Below, piece by piece: positions 16,552-24,140 of a stretch of DNA of 39,185 bases. The stretch spans positions 1 to 39,185 of the forward strand of contig CALCEA010000195.1 in the NCBI GenBank assembly GCA_937900675.1, in the 5' to 3' direction. The stretch is from an uncultured Chitinophagaceae bacterium (GTDB lineage Bacteria > Bacteroidota > Bacteroidia > Chitinophagales > Chitinophagaceae). Below the pieces are notes generated by a model, which was not told the origin of the DNA, searched no databases, and was given only the letters and a program-made list of their open reading frames with translations. Numbering within the stretch: position 1 is the first letter of the stretch; each line of letters starts with the position of its first letter. Made by a program: the position numbers and the translations under genes.

Positions 16552-16859
16552 TTTTTGTTTTTTATATGTTTGAGTTCTTGATATCTCTGTTCATTCATTT
16601 CAGCACTAAATTGTTGGTAGAGCCATGCAAATCCAACTGATATAATCAAAATAGCTAATACGATCCATAAATTATTACTTCTGCTGTTGGCAATCATATT
16701 GGCTCTCTCGTACCAACCTAGTTCGGAGATAATCAAAACCAATACCCCTAAAGAAAGCCCAACACTCAAACCTCTTAAAAAAGGTTTTCTTTTATAATGA
16801 GGGAGGGTTCTTTCTTTTTCCCAAAGTTGATAGAAGGCTTCTTCGTCCTTATTTAGCAT
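16548..16859 (-). CDS. Small membrane protein, two predicted transmembrane helices
   Basis: 103-residue protein not recognised as a named family. The start is the ATG at 16859 (MLNKDEEAFYQLWEKER); a TTG two codons upstream is less likely. Charged N-terminal region (residues 1-25), a hydrophobic helix at about 27-46, a short polar linker, a second helix at about 64-82, then a charged tail rich in Glu, Lys and Gln. It overlaps the FKBP gene by 4 bases (ATGA) and heads the run leading to secDF, so a role at the envelope is plausible but unproven. Confidence 0.72.
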   Translation of the reverse strand: MLNKDEEAFYQLWEKERTLPHYKRKPFLRGLSVGLSLGVLVLIISELGWYERANMIANSRSNNLWIVLAILIISVGFAWLYQQFSAEMNEQRYQELKHIKNKK

Positions 16860-16929
16860 AAGCAAATTTAATCAAAGCTTTTTAACTACGAGCCTTTGCG
16901 TATATTTAGTTTATAAATTTAACAACCCT

Positions 16930-17628
16930 ATGAAAGTTTTTATTCAAAAATTCGGAATCACTATTTATATTTTATTGTTGAGTGCACATTTATATGCACA
17001 GGTTTTAGGAGATTCATTTGCAACAGTTCAATTTATTACAAAGGCATTATTACTGCCTACATTAATTTTGTTTTTGGCATGTCAAGAGTATAGTGAGAAT
17101 GCTCCAAAAGGGAAGTGGTGGGTTAGTATTGGATTGTTTGGATCTTTTTTAGGTGATGTTTTATTGACCAATGAAAAATATTTTATTCCTGGAATGATTG
17201 CTTTCATGTCAACGCATATTTGTAATATTATTTTTTTCAATGGCATTAAACCAGCAGCAGATAAAAAGTTATATAAAGTATACGCAGTGGCTGCTTTATT
17301 TGTATTGTTTTGTTTTGGTATTTATAAACAATTAGCACCATCCATGGGAAATTTAATTTATCCAATTTTGGTTTATATGTTATTAATATGTCTTTCTGCT
17401 GTCAAAGCTTTTAGAGCATCATTAAATGACAAAACAAACTTAATCGCACAATTATTTTGGTTTCCAGGGATGTTGTTTTTTATCACTTCTGATGCAGTTT
17501 TAGCATTCAATAAATTTCAATGGTCAATCCATACACCCATACCTCATATTGGATTAGTTACCATGATGACTTATGGTGTGGCGCAATTATTATTAACGAA
17601 AGGTTTTCAATTGTATTTTAAAAAATAA
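16930..17628 (+). CDS. YhhN/TMEM86 family membrane protein (lysoplasmalogenase-like)
   Basis: 232-residue polytopic membrane protein with about eight hydrophobic segments. Family landmarks are FITKALLLPTLILF, GSFLGDVLLT, FIPGMIAFMSTHICN, FFITSDAVLAFNKF and a C-terminal MMTYGVAQLLL. Characterised members hydrolyse the vinyl-ether bond of lysoplasmalogens; whether this bacterium has such lipids is unknown, so only the family is certain. The two Asp residues (GDVLL and SDAVL) that mark the family active site are present. The upstream TATATTTA at 16901-16908 is one mismatch from a -7 element. It converges on groEL across a two-way terminator. Confidence 0.85.
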   Translation: MKVFIQKFGITIYILLLSAHLYAQVLGDSFATVQFITKALLLPTLILFLACQEYSENAPKGKWWVSIGLFGSFLGDVLLTNEKYFIPGMIAFMSTHICNIIFFNGIKPAADKKLYKVYAVAALFVLFCFGIYKQLAPSMGNLIYPILVYMLLICLSAVKAFRASLNDKTNLIAQLFWFPGMLFFITSDAVLAFNKFQWSIHTPIPHIGLVTMMTYGVAQLLLTKGFQLYFKK

Positions 17629-17657
17629 AGAGTCCCTTCCGAGATTCTTTACAAAAG

Positions 17658-17687
17658 AAAAGGCCTCGATATAATCGAGGCCTTTTT
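17658..17687. terminator. Two-way terminator between the YhhN gene and groEL
   Basis: Stem AAGGCCTCGAT / ATCGAGGCCTT with an ATA loop, extended by A-T pairs; A run on the left, T run on the right. It shares the AGGCCTC core with two other terminators here. Confidence 0.92.
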
Positions 17688-17704
17688 GTATTGTTCTAAC
17701 AGTA

Positions 17705-19336
17705 TTAGTAACCCATGCCACCCATATCAGGAGCACCGCCTGGAGCTGGAGCTTCTGCTTTTGGTTTGTCAGCAATTACACATTCTGTAGTTAATAACAT
17801 TGAAGCAATAGATGCTGCGTTTTCTAATGCAACTCTTGATACTTTAGTTGGATCGATTACACCTGCTTTAAACAAGTTCTCGAATACTTCAGTTCTTGCA
17901 TTGAATCCAAAATCATCCTTACCTTCTTTAATTTTTTGTACAACGATTGATCCTTCAATACCGCTGTTTTTAACAATTTGACGAAGTGGTTCTTCAATTG
18001 CACGGCGTACAATTTGAATACCTGTATTCTCATCATCGTTAGCACCTTTTAATTTGTCTAAGCTAGCTACTGCACGGATGTAAGCAACGCCACCTCCTGG
18101 TACAATACCTTCTTCAACAGCAGCACGAGTTGCGTGTAAAGCATCGTCTACACGGTCTTTCTTTTCTTTCATTTCAGTTTCTGTAGCAGCACCTACATAT
18201 AATACTGCAACACCACCGCTTAACTTAGCTAAACGCTCTTGTAATTTTTCACGATCGTAATCAGAAGTTGTATTCTCGATTTGAGCTTTGATTTGATTTA
18301 CACGAGCAGTGATATCTGCTTTCTTTCCTTTACCACCAACAATTACAGTATTGTCTTTGTCGATAGTTACAGAAGAAGCTTGACCTAAATAAGTTAAATC
18401 AGCATTCTCTAATTTGAAACCTTGCTCTTCACTAATTACAGTACCTGCAGTTAAGATAGCAATGTCGTTCAACATTTCTTTTCTTCTGTCGCCAAAGCCT
18501 GGAGCTTTAACCGCTGCAACTTTGATGGTACCTCTTAATTTATTTACAACTAAAGTAGCCATTGCTTCACCTTCTAAATCTTCAGCGATGATTACTAATG
18601 GACGACTTGTTTGAGCTACTTTCTCTAAAATATGTAAGATATCTTTCATTGCTGAAATCTTCTTATCATAAATTAAGATATAAGGATTTTGCATTTCTGC
18701 TTCCATTTTTTCGCTATTGGTAACGAAATATGGAGACACATATCCACGATCAAATTGCATACCTTCTACCACATCAACTGTTGTATCAGTACCTTTTGCT
18801 TCTTCAACAGTGATAACACCTTCTTTACCCACTTTAGCCATTGCAGTTGCAATTAACTTTCCGATTTCGTTATCGTTGTTTGCAGAGATAGAAGCAACTT
18901 GCTCAATCTTTTTAGTATCGTTACCCACTGTTTGAGATTGTGCTTTTAAGCTAGCAACCACTTTTTCAACAGCTTTATCAATACCACGCTTTAAGTCCAT
19001 TGGATTTGCACCTGCAGTAACGTTTCTTAAACCTTCACCTACAATTGCTTGCGCTAATACAGTAGCAGTAGTTGTACCATCACCTGCTTGATCAGCAGTT
19101 TTTGAAGCAACTTCTTTTACCATTTGAGCACCAATATTTTCAATTGGATCTTCTAAATCAATTTCTTTTGCAACAGATACACCATCCTTCGTTACAGATG
19201 GAGAACCAAATTTCTTTTCGATTACAACATTACGACCTTTAGGGCCTAATGTAACTTTCACAGCGTTGGCTAATGTGTCAACACCTTTCTTCATTTTATT
19301 TCTCGCTTCTAAGTCGAAAAAAATCATTTTAGACAT
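17705..19336 (-). CDS. groL: Chaperonin GroEL
   Basis: 543-residue 60-kDa chaperonin that folds proteins inside the double-ring cage closed by GroES. Typical blocks: TLGPKGRNVVIEKKFG, DGVSVAKEI, AGDGTTTATVLAQ (nucleotide binding), GVITVEEAKG, APGFGDRRKEML and EGIVPGGGVAYIRA. The C-terminus carries the GGM-type tail (GAPDMGGMGY), expected for a general housekeeping copy. The start MSKMIFFD matches the usual MAKxIxF beginning. It is the second gene of groES-groEL, 41 bases after groES. Confidence 0.98.
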   Translation of the reverse strand: MSKMIFFDLEARNKMKKGVDTLANAVKVTLGPKGRNVVIEKKFGSPSVTKDGVSVAKEIDLEDPIENIGAQMVKEVASKTADQAGDGTTTATVLAQAIVGEGLRNVTAGANPMDLKRGIDKAVEKVVASLKAQSQTVGNDTKKIEQVASISANNDNEIGKLIATAMAKVGKEGVITVEEAKGTDTTVDVVEGMQFDRGYVSPYFVTNSEKMEAEMQNPYILIYDKKISAMKDILHILEKVAQTSRPLVIIAEDLEGEAMATLVVNKLRGTIKVAAVKAPGFGDRRKEMLNDIAILTAGTVISEEQGFKLENADLTYLGQASSVTIDKDNTVIVGGKGKKADITARVNQIKAQIENTTSDYDREKLQERLAKLSGGVAVLYVGAATETEMKEKKDRVDDALHATRAAVEEGIVPGGGVAYIRAVASLDKLKGANDDENTGIQIVRRAIEEPLRQIVKNSGIEGSIVVQKIKEGKDDFGFNARTEVFENLFKAGVIDPTKVSRVALENAASIASMLLTTECVIADKPKAEAPAPGGAPDMGGMGY

Positions 19337-19377
19337 ATAGAGTTAATTTTTAAATTTTTTAAAATAGGATAGTACAA

Positions 19378-19671
19378 TTATACAATTGCCAAAATATCAC
19401 TTTCACGCATGATCAATAAATCTTGACCTTCGATTTGGATTTCAGTTCCAGCATATTTGCCATATAAAACGGTATCACCCACTTTAACTGTTACTGGTTC
19501 GTCTTTTTTACCAGGACCTGCAGCAACAATTGTTCCACGCTGTGGCTTTTCTTTTGCTGTGTCTGGGATGATGATTCCTCCAGCTGTTTTCTCTTCAGCA
19601 GCGGCAGGCATAACAATTACTCTGTCGTGTAAAGGCGTAATGTTTAGTTTTTTAGCCGTACTCTTAGCCAT
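19378..19671 (-). CDS. groS: Co-chaperonin GroES
   Basis: 97-residue lid of the GroEL cage. PLHDRVIV is near the N-terminus. The mobile-loop region around EEKTAGGIIIPDTAKEKP is present, followed by GTIVAAGPG, VKVGDTVLYGKYAGTE and the C-terminal DILAIV. It leads the operon with groEL. No CIRCE repeat (TTAGCACTC-N9-GAGTGCTAA) and no exact TAnnTTTG box is found upstream; instead a sigma-54-like element lies 46 bases before the ATG. Confidence 0.98.
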   Translation of the reverse strand: MAKSTAKKLNITPLHDRVIVMPAAAEEKTAGGIIIPDTAKEKPQRGTIVAAGPGKKDEPVTVKVGDTVLYGKYAGTEIQIEGQDLLIMRESDILAIV

Positions 19672-19717
19672 ACTTTATCGTTTTTTGGTTTTTAAATAAT
19701 GATTGTACCTATTACTT

Positions 19718-19733
19718 TGCAAGAACCCTGCCA
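19718..19733 (-). promoter_or_regulatory. Sigma-54-like promoter upstream of groES
   Basis: On the minus strand TGGCAGGGTTCTTGCA. GG and GC lie at the fixed 10-bp separation of the -24/-12 elements, and all core bases of TGGC and TTGCA match. The predicted leader is about 35 bases. No enhancer-binding regulator gene is nearby, so the call is based on the motif alone. Confidence 0.5.
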
Positions 19734-19841
19734 ATGACTATTTTACTTATATATTAAGTCAAAATTTCAGTGGTAGCGCCTAAATAAGTACAAGGGGTGG
19801 AAAATTAGGTAAAAAATGGCAGTTTTATGGATTTATTTAGA

Positions 19842-19849
19842 TAGATTTG
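19842..19849 (+). promoter_or_regulatory. -7 element of nusB
   Basis: TAGATTTG, an exact TAnnTTTG, 26 bases before the ATG at 19876. The -33 region has no clear TTG. It lies inside the open frame that extends upstream of nusB and so argues for the shorter start. Confidence 0.55.
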
Positions 19850-19875
19850 CACCCCAATTAGCTCTTAGATTTATG

Positions 19876-20784
19876 ATGAACAGAAGAAATATTCGAATTA
19901 AAGTAATGCAGGTGCTCTACATGATAGAAACCGAAGTGCAAACTGCTCCAAAAGCATTATTACAGAAAGAATTTGACAAGACCCGTAATTTATTCGTATT
20001 TCTGGTTCATTTATTACACCAAGTGGCATTGTATGCCGAAGTAGAGGCCAATCAAAGAGCGTCTAAAAACTTACCCAATCAAGAAGATCTTACAGTCAAT
20101 ACCAAATTAGCAGGTAATTTGTTGGTTTGGCAAACCCTGGAAATGGACTCTTTTAAAGCTGCATTAGAAGTAGTGAAGCCCGCTCAATATTTGGATGACC
20201 AAATTATTAAGTCCATTTTTAGACAATTGGCCGATTCTAACGAATACCAATTATACATTAACGATCAAAGTAGAGAAAAAGGGAAGGATAAAGAAATCTT
20301 GAAGTTCATTTTTGGAACGATCATTATGGGATCGGAGCGTTTTATAGATTATATCGAAGAAAGATTTTCTAACTGGGAAGATGAGGGAGATATTATTATT
20401 GGCTTTATTTTAAACTATATCCAAAAGCCTTCTCAGATTGATTTTATGGATTTGGTGGGAAATGAAAAAATGAAATTCGCTATTGATTTATTACAAACTG
20501 CGATTGATAAAAAATCGGTTACAGAAGAAATTATTGTTCCTAAATTAAAGAACTGGGATCCTGAACGAATAGCTTTAATTGATATGATTTTATTGCGTTT
20601 GGGCGTTTGTGAATTGGTTTATTTTGATACCATTCCTACAAAGGTTTCAATCAATGAATATATAGACTTGGCCAAAGATTATAGTACAGAGCAAAGCGGA
20701 CATTTTGTAAATGGAATATTGGATAGTATTCATAAAGAAATGTTGGCAGCTGGAAAAATTCACAAAGTGAGTCATAAGAAATAA
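19876..20784 (+). CDS. nusB: Transcription antitermination factor NusB, long Bacteroidota form
   Basis: 302 residues from the ATG at 19876 (MNRRNIRIKVMQVLY). A tandem ATG at 19873 is equivalent, while the longer frame to 19816 would contain the -7 promoter box and is rejected. NusB with S10 (NusE) binds boxA RNA in antitermination on rRNA operons. The NusB fold is the C-terminal half, with WDPERIALIDMILLRLGVCEL, PTKVSINEYIDLAKDY and SGHFVNGILDSI. The N-terminal region of about 150 residues is absent from the 139-residue E. coli protein but usual in this phylum. yajC follows after 62 bases. Confidence 0.92.
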   Translation: MNRRNIRIKVMQVLYMIETEVQTAPKALLQKEFDKTRNLFVFLVHLLHQVALYAEVEANQRASKNLPNQEDLTVNTKLAGNLLVWQTLEMDSFKAALEVVKPAQYLDDQIIKSIFRQLADSNEYQLYINDQSREKGKDKEILKFIFGTIIMGSERFIDYIEERFSNWEDEGDIIIGFILNYIQKPSQIDFMDLVGNEKMKFAIDLLQTAIDKKSVTEEIIVPKLKNWDPERIALIDMILLRLGVCELVYFDTIPTKVSINEYIDLAKDYSTEQSGHFVNGILDSIHKEMLAAGKIHKVSHKK

Positions 20785-20798
20785 TACCGTTTAATCTG

Positions 20799-20806
20799 TA
20801 TATTTG
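20799..20806 (+). promoter_or_regulatory. -7 element of yajC
   Basis: TATATTTG in the nusB-yajC gap, 40 bases before the ATG. No TTG at the right spacing, so yajC may also be reached by readthrough from nusB. Confidence 0.45.
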
Positions 20807-20846
20807 TTTTGATCAATCGAATATTAAAAAGAATAAATAAATAAAA

Positions 20847-21155
20847 ATGACACAAATTCTATTACAAGCACCTCCTCAAGGTGGCGGTACATTTCAGTTA
20901 ATCATGTTGGGTGGTATCATCGTTGTATTTTGGTTTTTCATGATTCGACCACAAGCTAAAAAAGCAAAAGAGCAAAAGAAATTCATTGATGGCATGCAAA
21001 AGGGCGATAAAGTAGTTACTATTGCTGGAATCCATGGCACTATTAATAAAGTAAACGAAGACAATACCATTCAATTGGAAGTTAGCCCAGGTAGCTATTT
21101 GAAAATTGAAAGATCTTCTATTAGCTTAGAGTGGTCTCAAGCTATTAATAAATAA
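20847..21155 (+). CDS. yajC: Preprotein translocase subunit YajC
   Basis: 102-residue partner of the SecDF complex. A short periplasmic N-terminus with Gly/Pro (APPQGGG) leads into one transmembrane helix (about residues 17-33). Then comes the family signature FMIRPQAKKAKEQKKF and the soluble domain GDKVVTIAGIHGTINKV with LEVSPGSYLKIERSSI. In this genome it is far from secDF but in the same window. A terminator follows directly. Confidence 0.95.
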   Translation: MTQILLQAPPQGGGTFQLIMLGGIIVVFWFFMIRPQAKKAKEQKKFIDGMQKGDKVVTIAGIHGTINKVNEDNTIQLEVSPGSYLKIERSSISLEWSQAINK

Positions 21156-21177
21156 GATTACAAATTCAATTGTATAG

Positions 21178-21220
21178 ATCCGAAATAGGAATCCTCAAGG
21201 AAACTTATTTCGGATTTTTA
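21178..21220 (+). terminator. Terminator of yajC
   Basis: ATCCGAAATA (21178-21187) pairs perfectly with TATTTCGGAT (21206-21215), the loop contains a small inner TCCT/AGGA stem, and a T run follows. Confidence 0.8.
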
Positions 21221-21238
21221 TTTTAACTAACTTTAAGT

Positions 21239-21823
21239 ATGTCAATCATTATAGGTTTAACAGGCGGGATAGGTTCAGGGAAATCTACTGTAGCAAAAAT
21301 ATTTGCTCAGTTAGGGGTGCCTGTATTGGATGCGGATGCTACAGCTAAAACCTTAATAAATCAAGATGCTACCATAAAAGAAAACTTAATCCATCTTTTT
21401 GGAGAAGAAGCATATAAAGACAATCAACTAAATAGGCCTTATATTGCTCAATTGGTTTTTGAAGATGCATTTAAGTTAAATCAGTTAAATGAAATAGTGC
21501 ATCCCATCACTATTCAATATGCAAAAGATTGGGCCAATCAACAAACAGCACCTTATGTGATTAAAGAAGCAGCTTTGTTTTTTGAATCTGGTTCTTCCGA
21601 GGGTGTGCACAAAATCATTGGGGTGACTGCGCCAAAGCATCTAAGAATACAAAGGGTGATGCATAGAGATCAAATTTCAAGAGATGAAGTGATCAAAAGA
21701 ATGGATCATCAATTAGAAGATAGCTTGAAAATGAAATTATGTGATTGGGTGATTCAAAATGATGAAATGCATTTGCTCATTCCTCAAGTACTAACTATAC
21801 ATCAGTCCTTAACTATCTTATAA
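21239..21823 (+). CDS. coaE: Dephospho-CoA kinase
   Basis: 194-residue P-loop kinase for the last step of coenzyme A synthesis (phosphorylation of the ribose 3'-OH of dephospho-CoA). The Walker A loop GGIGSGKST is at residues 9-17, followed by VPVLDADATAK, the CoA-domain lid region and VMHRDQISRDEVIKRM. Normal length. Its last 22 bases overlap the end of the convergent methyltransferase gene, so there is no room for a separate terminator. Confidence 0.95.
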   Translation: MSIIIGLTGGIGSGKSTVAKIFAQLGVPVLDADATAKTLINQDATIKENLIHLFGEEAYKDNQLNRPYIAQLVFEDAFKLNQLNEIVHPITIQYAKDWANQQTAPYVIKEAALFFESGSSEGVHKIIGVTAPKHLRIQRVMHRDQISRDEVIKRMDHQLEDSLKMKLCDWVIQNDEMHLLIPQVLTIHQSLTIL

Positions 21824-22755
21824 CACCATCTTTTCAGTCTTCCTTCAAAATCAAATGGGGTAGTGGCTTTGGTAATGTCTTTTACTTGTTTACTATCAAT
21901 GTTTTCAAGATCAATTACAAACTGAGTGAAATTGGTACTAAAGTATAAAATGCCTCCAGGTTTCATTGCTCGTAATACATCATTGATTAATTTAACATGG
22001 TCTCTTTGAATATCTAGTATATCCTTCATTCTTTTACTATTACTAAAAGTGGGAGGATCCATGACAACTAAATCAAAATGATTTGCTGGTAATGTTTTTA
22101 AATATTGTTTCACATCTGCATGTATAAAATGATAGGCAGATGGATTTTTCAAAAGATTGATTGCAAAATTATCTTCACTCCAACTTAAATATGTTTTGGA
22201 AAGATCAACAGAAGTAACAGCACTAGCACCAGCTGCAGCAGCATACACTGAAAACGAACTGGTATAACTAAATAGATTTAAAAATATTTTATCCTTTGCC
22301 TCTGTAGCCACCATCTGTCTGGTAATACGATGATCTAGAAATAATCCAGTATCTAAATAATCTGTAAGATTCACTAAAAATTTATGACCATTTTCTTGAA
22401 CAGTGATAATCTTTGATTCTGTGACAGCTTCTTTCTCATATTGACCTTCTCTGTGAGACATACGCTTTCTTAATTTCACATACATATGATCAATTGGAAT
22501 TCCAGTTAAGGAAGAGATGATTTGTTTTGTTTGATCAAACCATTCTGTATGTTCTTCATCTGTTAGTGCATGTCTTCTATTGTATTCGGCTATGTATAAA
22601 TACTCTTCGTAAAATTCAATACAAATAGGGAATTCGGGTAAGTCATGGTCATATAATCTCCAACAAGTTAAACTTAAGCGTTTAGCTTGTTTTAATCGGT
22701 GCTTATAATTCTTCAGCAACCTATTTTCAAACATTTGAAATTTCTCTGGAGTCAT
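21802..22755 (-). CDS. rlmK: Free-standing RlmK-like 23S rRNA methyltransferase
   Basis: 317-residue SAM-dependent methyltransferase matching the C-terminal half of E. coli RlmL/RlmKL, the part that makes m7G2069 in 23S rRNA. Seen: MFENRLLKNYKHRLKQ, RLYDHDLPEFP, YIAEY, LVNLTDYLDTGLFLDHR, the SAM-binding NLFSYTSSFSVYAA and the catalytic-loop DPPTFSNSKRM. The N-terminal THUMP and m2G2445 (RlmL) part is missing, so the two activities must be on separate proteins here. The start is the ATG at 22755 (MTPEKFQMFENR). RlmI-type m5C enzymes are related, but the N-terminal blocks fit RlmK better. Confidence 0.88.
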   Translation of the reverse strand: MTPEKFQMFENRLLKNYKHRLKQAKRLSLTCWRLYDHDLPEFPICIEFYEEYLYIAEYNRRHALTDEEHTEWFDQTKQIISSLTGIPIDHMYVKLRKRMSHREGQYEKEAVTESKIITVQENGHKFLVNLTDYLDTGLFLDHRITRQMVATEAKDKIFLNLFSYTSSFSVYAAAAGASAVTSVDLSKTYLSWSEDNFAINLLKNPSAYHFIHADVKQYLKTLPANHFDLVVMDPPTFSNSKRMKDILDIQRDHVKLINDVLRAMKPGGILYFSTNFTQFVIDLENIDSKQVKDITKATTPFDFEGRLKRWCYKIVKD

Positions 22756-22775
22756 GTATGGTGCAAAACTACTAC

Positions 22776-22808
22776 AAAAAAAAGAAGCGTTACTCTCATA
22801 ACGCTTCT
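22776..22808 (-). terminator. Terminator of the aminotransferase gene
   Basis: AGAAGCGTTA pairs with TAACGCTTCT around a 6-base loop; on the minus strand it is followed by a run of 7-8 T. Confidence 0.88.
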
Positions 22809-22828
22809 GTATTGATATTTAGTTTGAC

Positions 22829-24019
22829 TTATTTTAATTTAGCCAATGCTTCTTTGATTCTAGCCCATGCTTTCTCAATATTAGGCATGCTGTTCGCAAA
22901 AGAGAATCTTACACAGTTAGGCTCTCCAAATGCATCACCCATTACAGAAGACACATGCGCAGTATTCAATAAATACATACTAAAGTCTGCTGCATTAGTA
23001 ATGGTTTGTGTACCATCTGATTTACCATAATAGCTACTTACATCTGGGAATACATAGAAAGCTCCTTCTGGTGCATAACACTTGAATCCTGGCACTTCGC
23101 TCACTAATTTCAAAGTAGTTGCTCTACGACGCGTAAATTCTTCTGTCATTTCTAAAGAAGGTTTTAAGTCTCCAACCAATGCTGTAACTGCTGCTTTTTG
23201 AGTGATTGAACAAGTTCCTGAAGTAAACTGTCCTTGTAGTTTTTCCATTGCTTTGGCAATTTCAACAGAGGATGCAGTATAACCTAATCTCCAACCAGTC
23301 ATAGCAAAACCCTTACTTAAACCATTGATCACCACTATTTGATCTTTGATTTCTGAAAATTGAGCAATGCTCTCGTGCTTTCCTACAAAGTTGATATATT
23401 CGTAAATCTCATCTGATAAAATAGTGATTTGAGGATATTTCTTAAACAGATCAGCTAATGCTTTTAATTCCTCTTTACTATACACAGCGCCACTTGGATT
23501 ACAAGGGCTTGAGAACATGAATACTTTTGTCTTTGGTGTAATAGCTGCTTCAATTTGTGCAGGTGTTGCTTTAAAGCCCGCTTCTGTAGTTGTTCTGATT
23601 TCAACTACCTTACCTCTTGCAATTTTTACCAATTCAGAATAAGTTACCCAATATGGAGTAGGGATAATTACTTCATCTCCTTCATCCACTAATGCTAAAA
23701 TGGCATTAGCTAAACTTTGTTTCGCACCAGTAGAAGTAACAATTTGTTCTGGTTTATAATCTAAATTATTATCTCTTTTTAATTTAGCACAAACTGCTTC
23801 TCTTAAATCTAAGAAACCAGCTACTGGAGTATAATGAGACCAGTTATCATTGATAGCTTTAATAGCAGCATCTTTGATATGTTGAGGTGTGTCAAAGTCA
23901 GGTTCTCCTAAGCTAAGGTCGATCACATCAATTCCTTGAGCTCTAAGTTCACGACCTAATTTTGCCATTTTTAAGGTTTCTGGTTCACTAAATCTGTTCA
24001 ATAAAGAAGATAATATCAT
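22829..24019 (-). CDS. PLP-dependent aspartate-type aminotransferase (class I, subgroup Ib)
   Basis: 396-residue aminotransferase, most likely aspartate or prephenate aminotransferase. Fold-I landmarks: LSLGEPDFDTP near the N-terminus, STGAKQSL (phosphate-side loop), PTPYWVTYSEL, SPCNPSG, LSDEIYEYI, the PLP Lys236 in INGLSKGFAMTGWRLGY, and NCVRFSFA near the C-terminus, whose Arg would bind the substrate carboxylate. Precise amino-acid preference is not readable. It is flanked by the divergent serine dehydratase gene (121-base gap) and its own terminator. Confidence 0.93.
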   Translation of the reverse strand: MILSSLLNRFSEPETLKMAKLGRELRAQGIDVIDLSLGEPDFDTPQHIKDAAIKAINDNWSHYTPVAGFLDLREAVCAKLKRDNNLDYKPEQIVTSTGAKQSLANAILALVDEGDEVIIPTPYWVTYSELVKIARGKVVEIRTTTEAGFKATPAQIEAAITPKTKVFMFSSPCNPSGAVYSKEELKALADLFKKYPQITILSDEIYEYINFVGKHESIAQFSEIKDQIVVINGLSKGFAMTGWRLGYTASSVEIAKAMEKLQGQFTSGTCSITQKAAVTALVGDLKPSLEMTEEFTRRRATTLKLVSEVPGFKCYAPEGAFYVFPDVSSYYGKSDGTQTITNAADFSMYLLNTAHVSSVMGDAFGEPNCVRFSFANSMPNIEKAWARIKEALAKLK

Positions 24020-24123
24020 AGGGTAGAATTTTATATGTGCAAATTTCGCAAAATAATCTAATCAGTCCCCGATTTTGGAATATAGTTGTATCAAAATTTT
24101 CCCCATTTTTTCAAATACTAACA

Positions 24124-24131
24124 TACATTTG
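24124..24131 (+). promoter_or_regulatory. -7 element of the serine dehydratase gene
   Basis: TACATTTG, exact TAnnTTTG, but only 9 bases before the ATG, so transcription would start almost at the start codon (near-leaderless). No TTG 20 bp upstream. Confidence 0.42.
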
Positions 24132-24140
24132 TATAAGATT

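Noticed and set aside
19816..19875. N-terminal extension of NusB to an ATG at 19816
   Set aside because: It would place the TAGATTTG promoter box inside the coding region, and the extra 20 residues do not resemble NusB N-termini.
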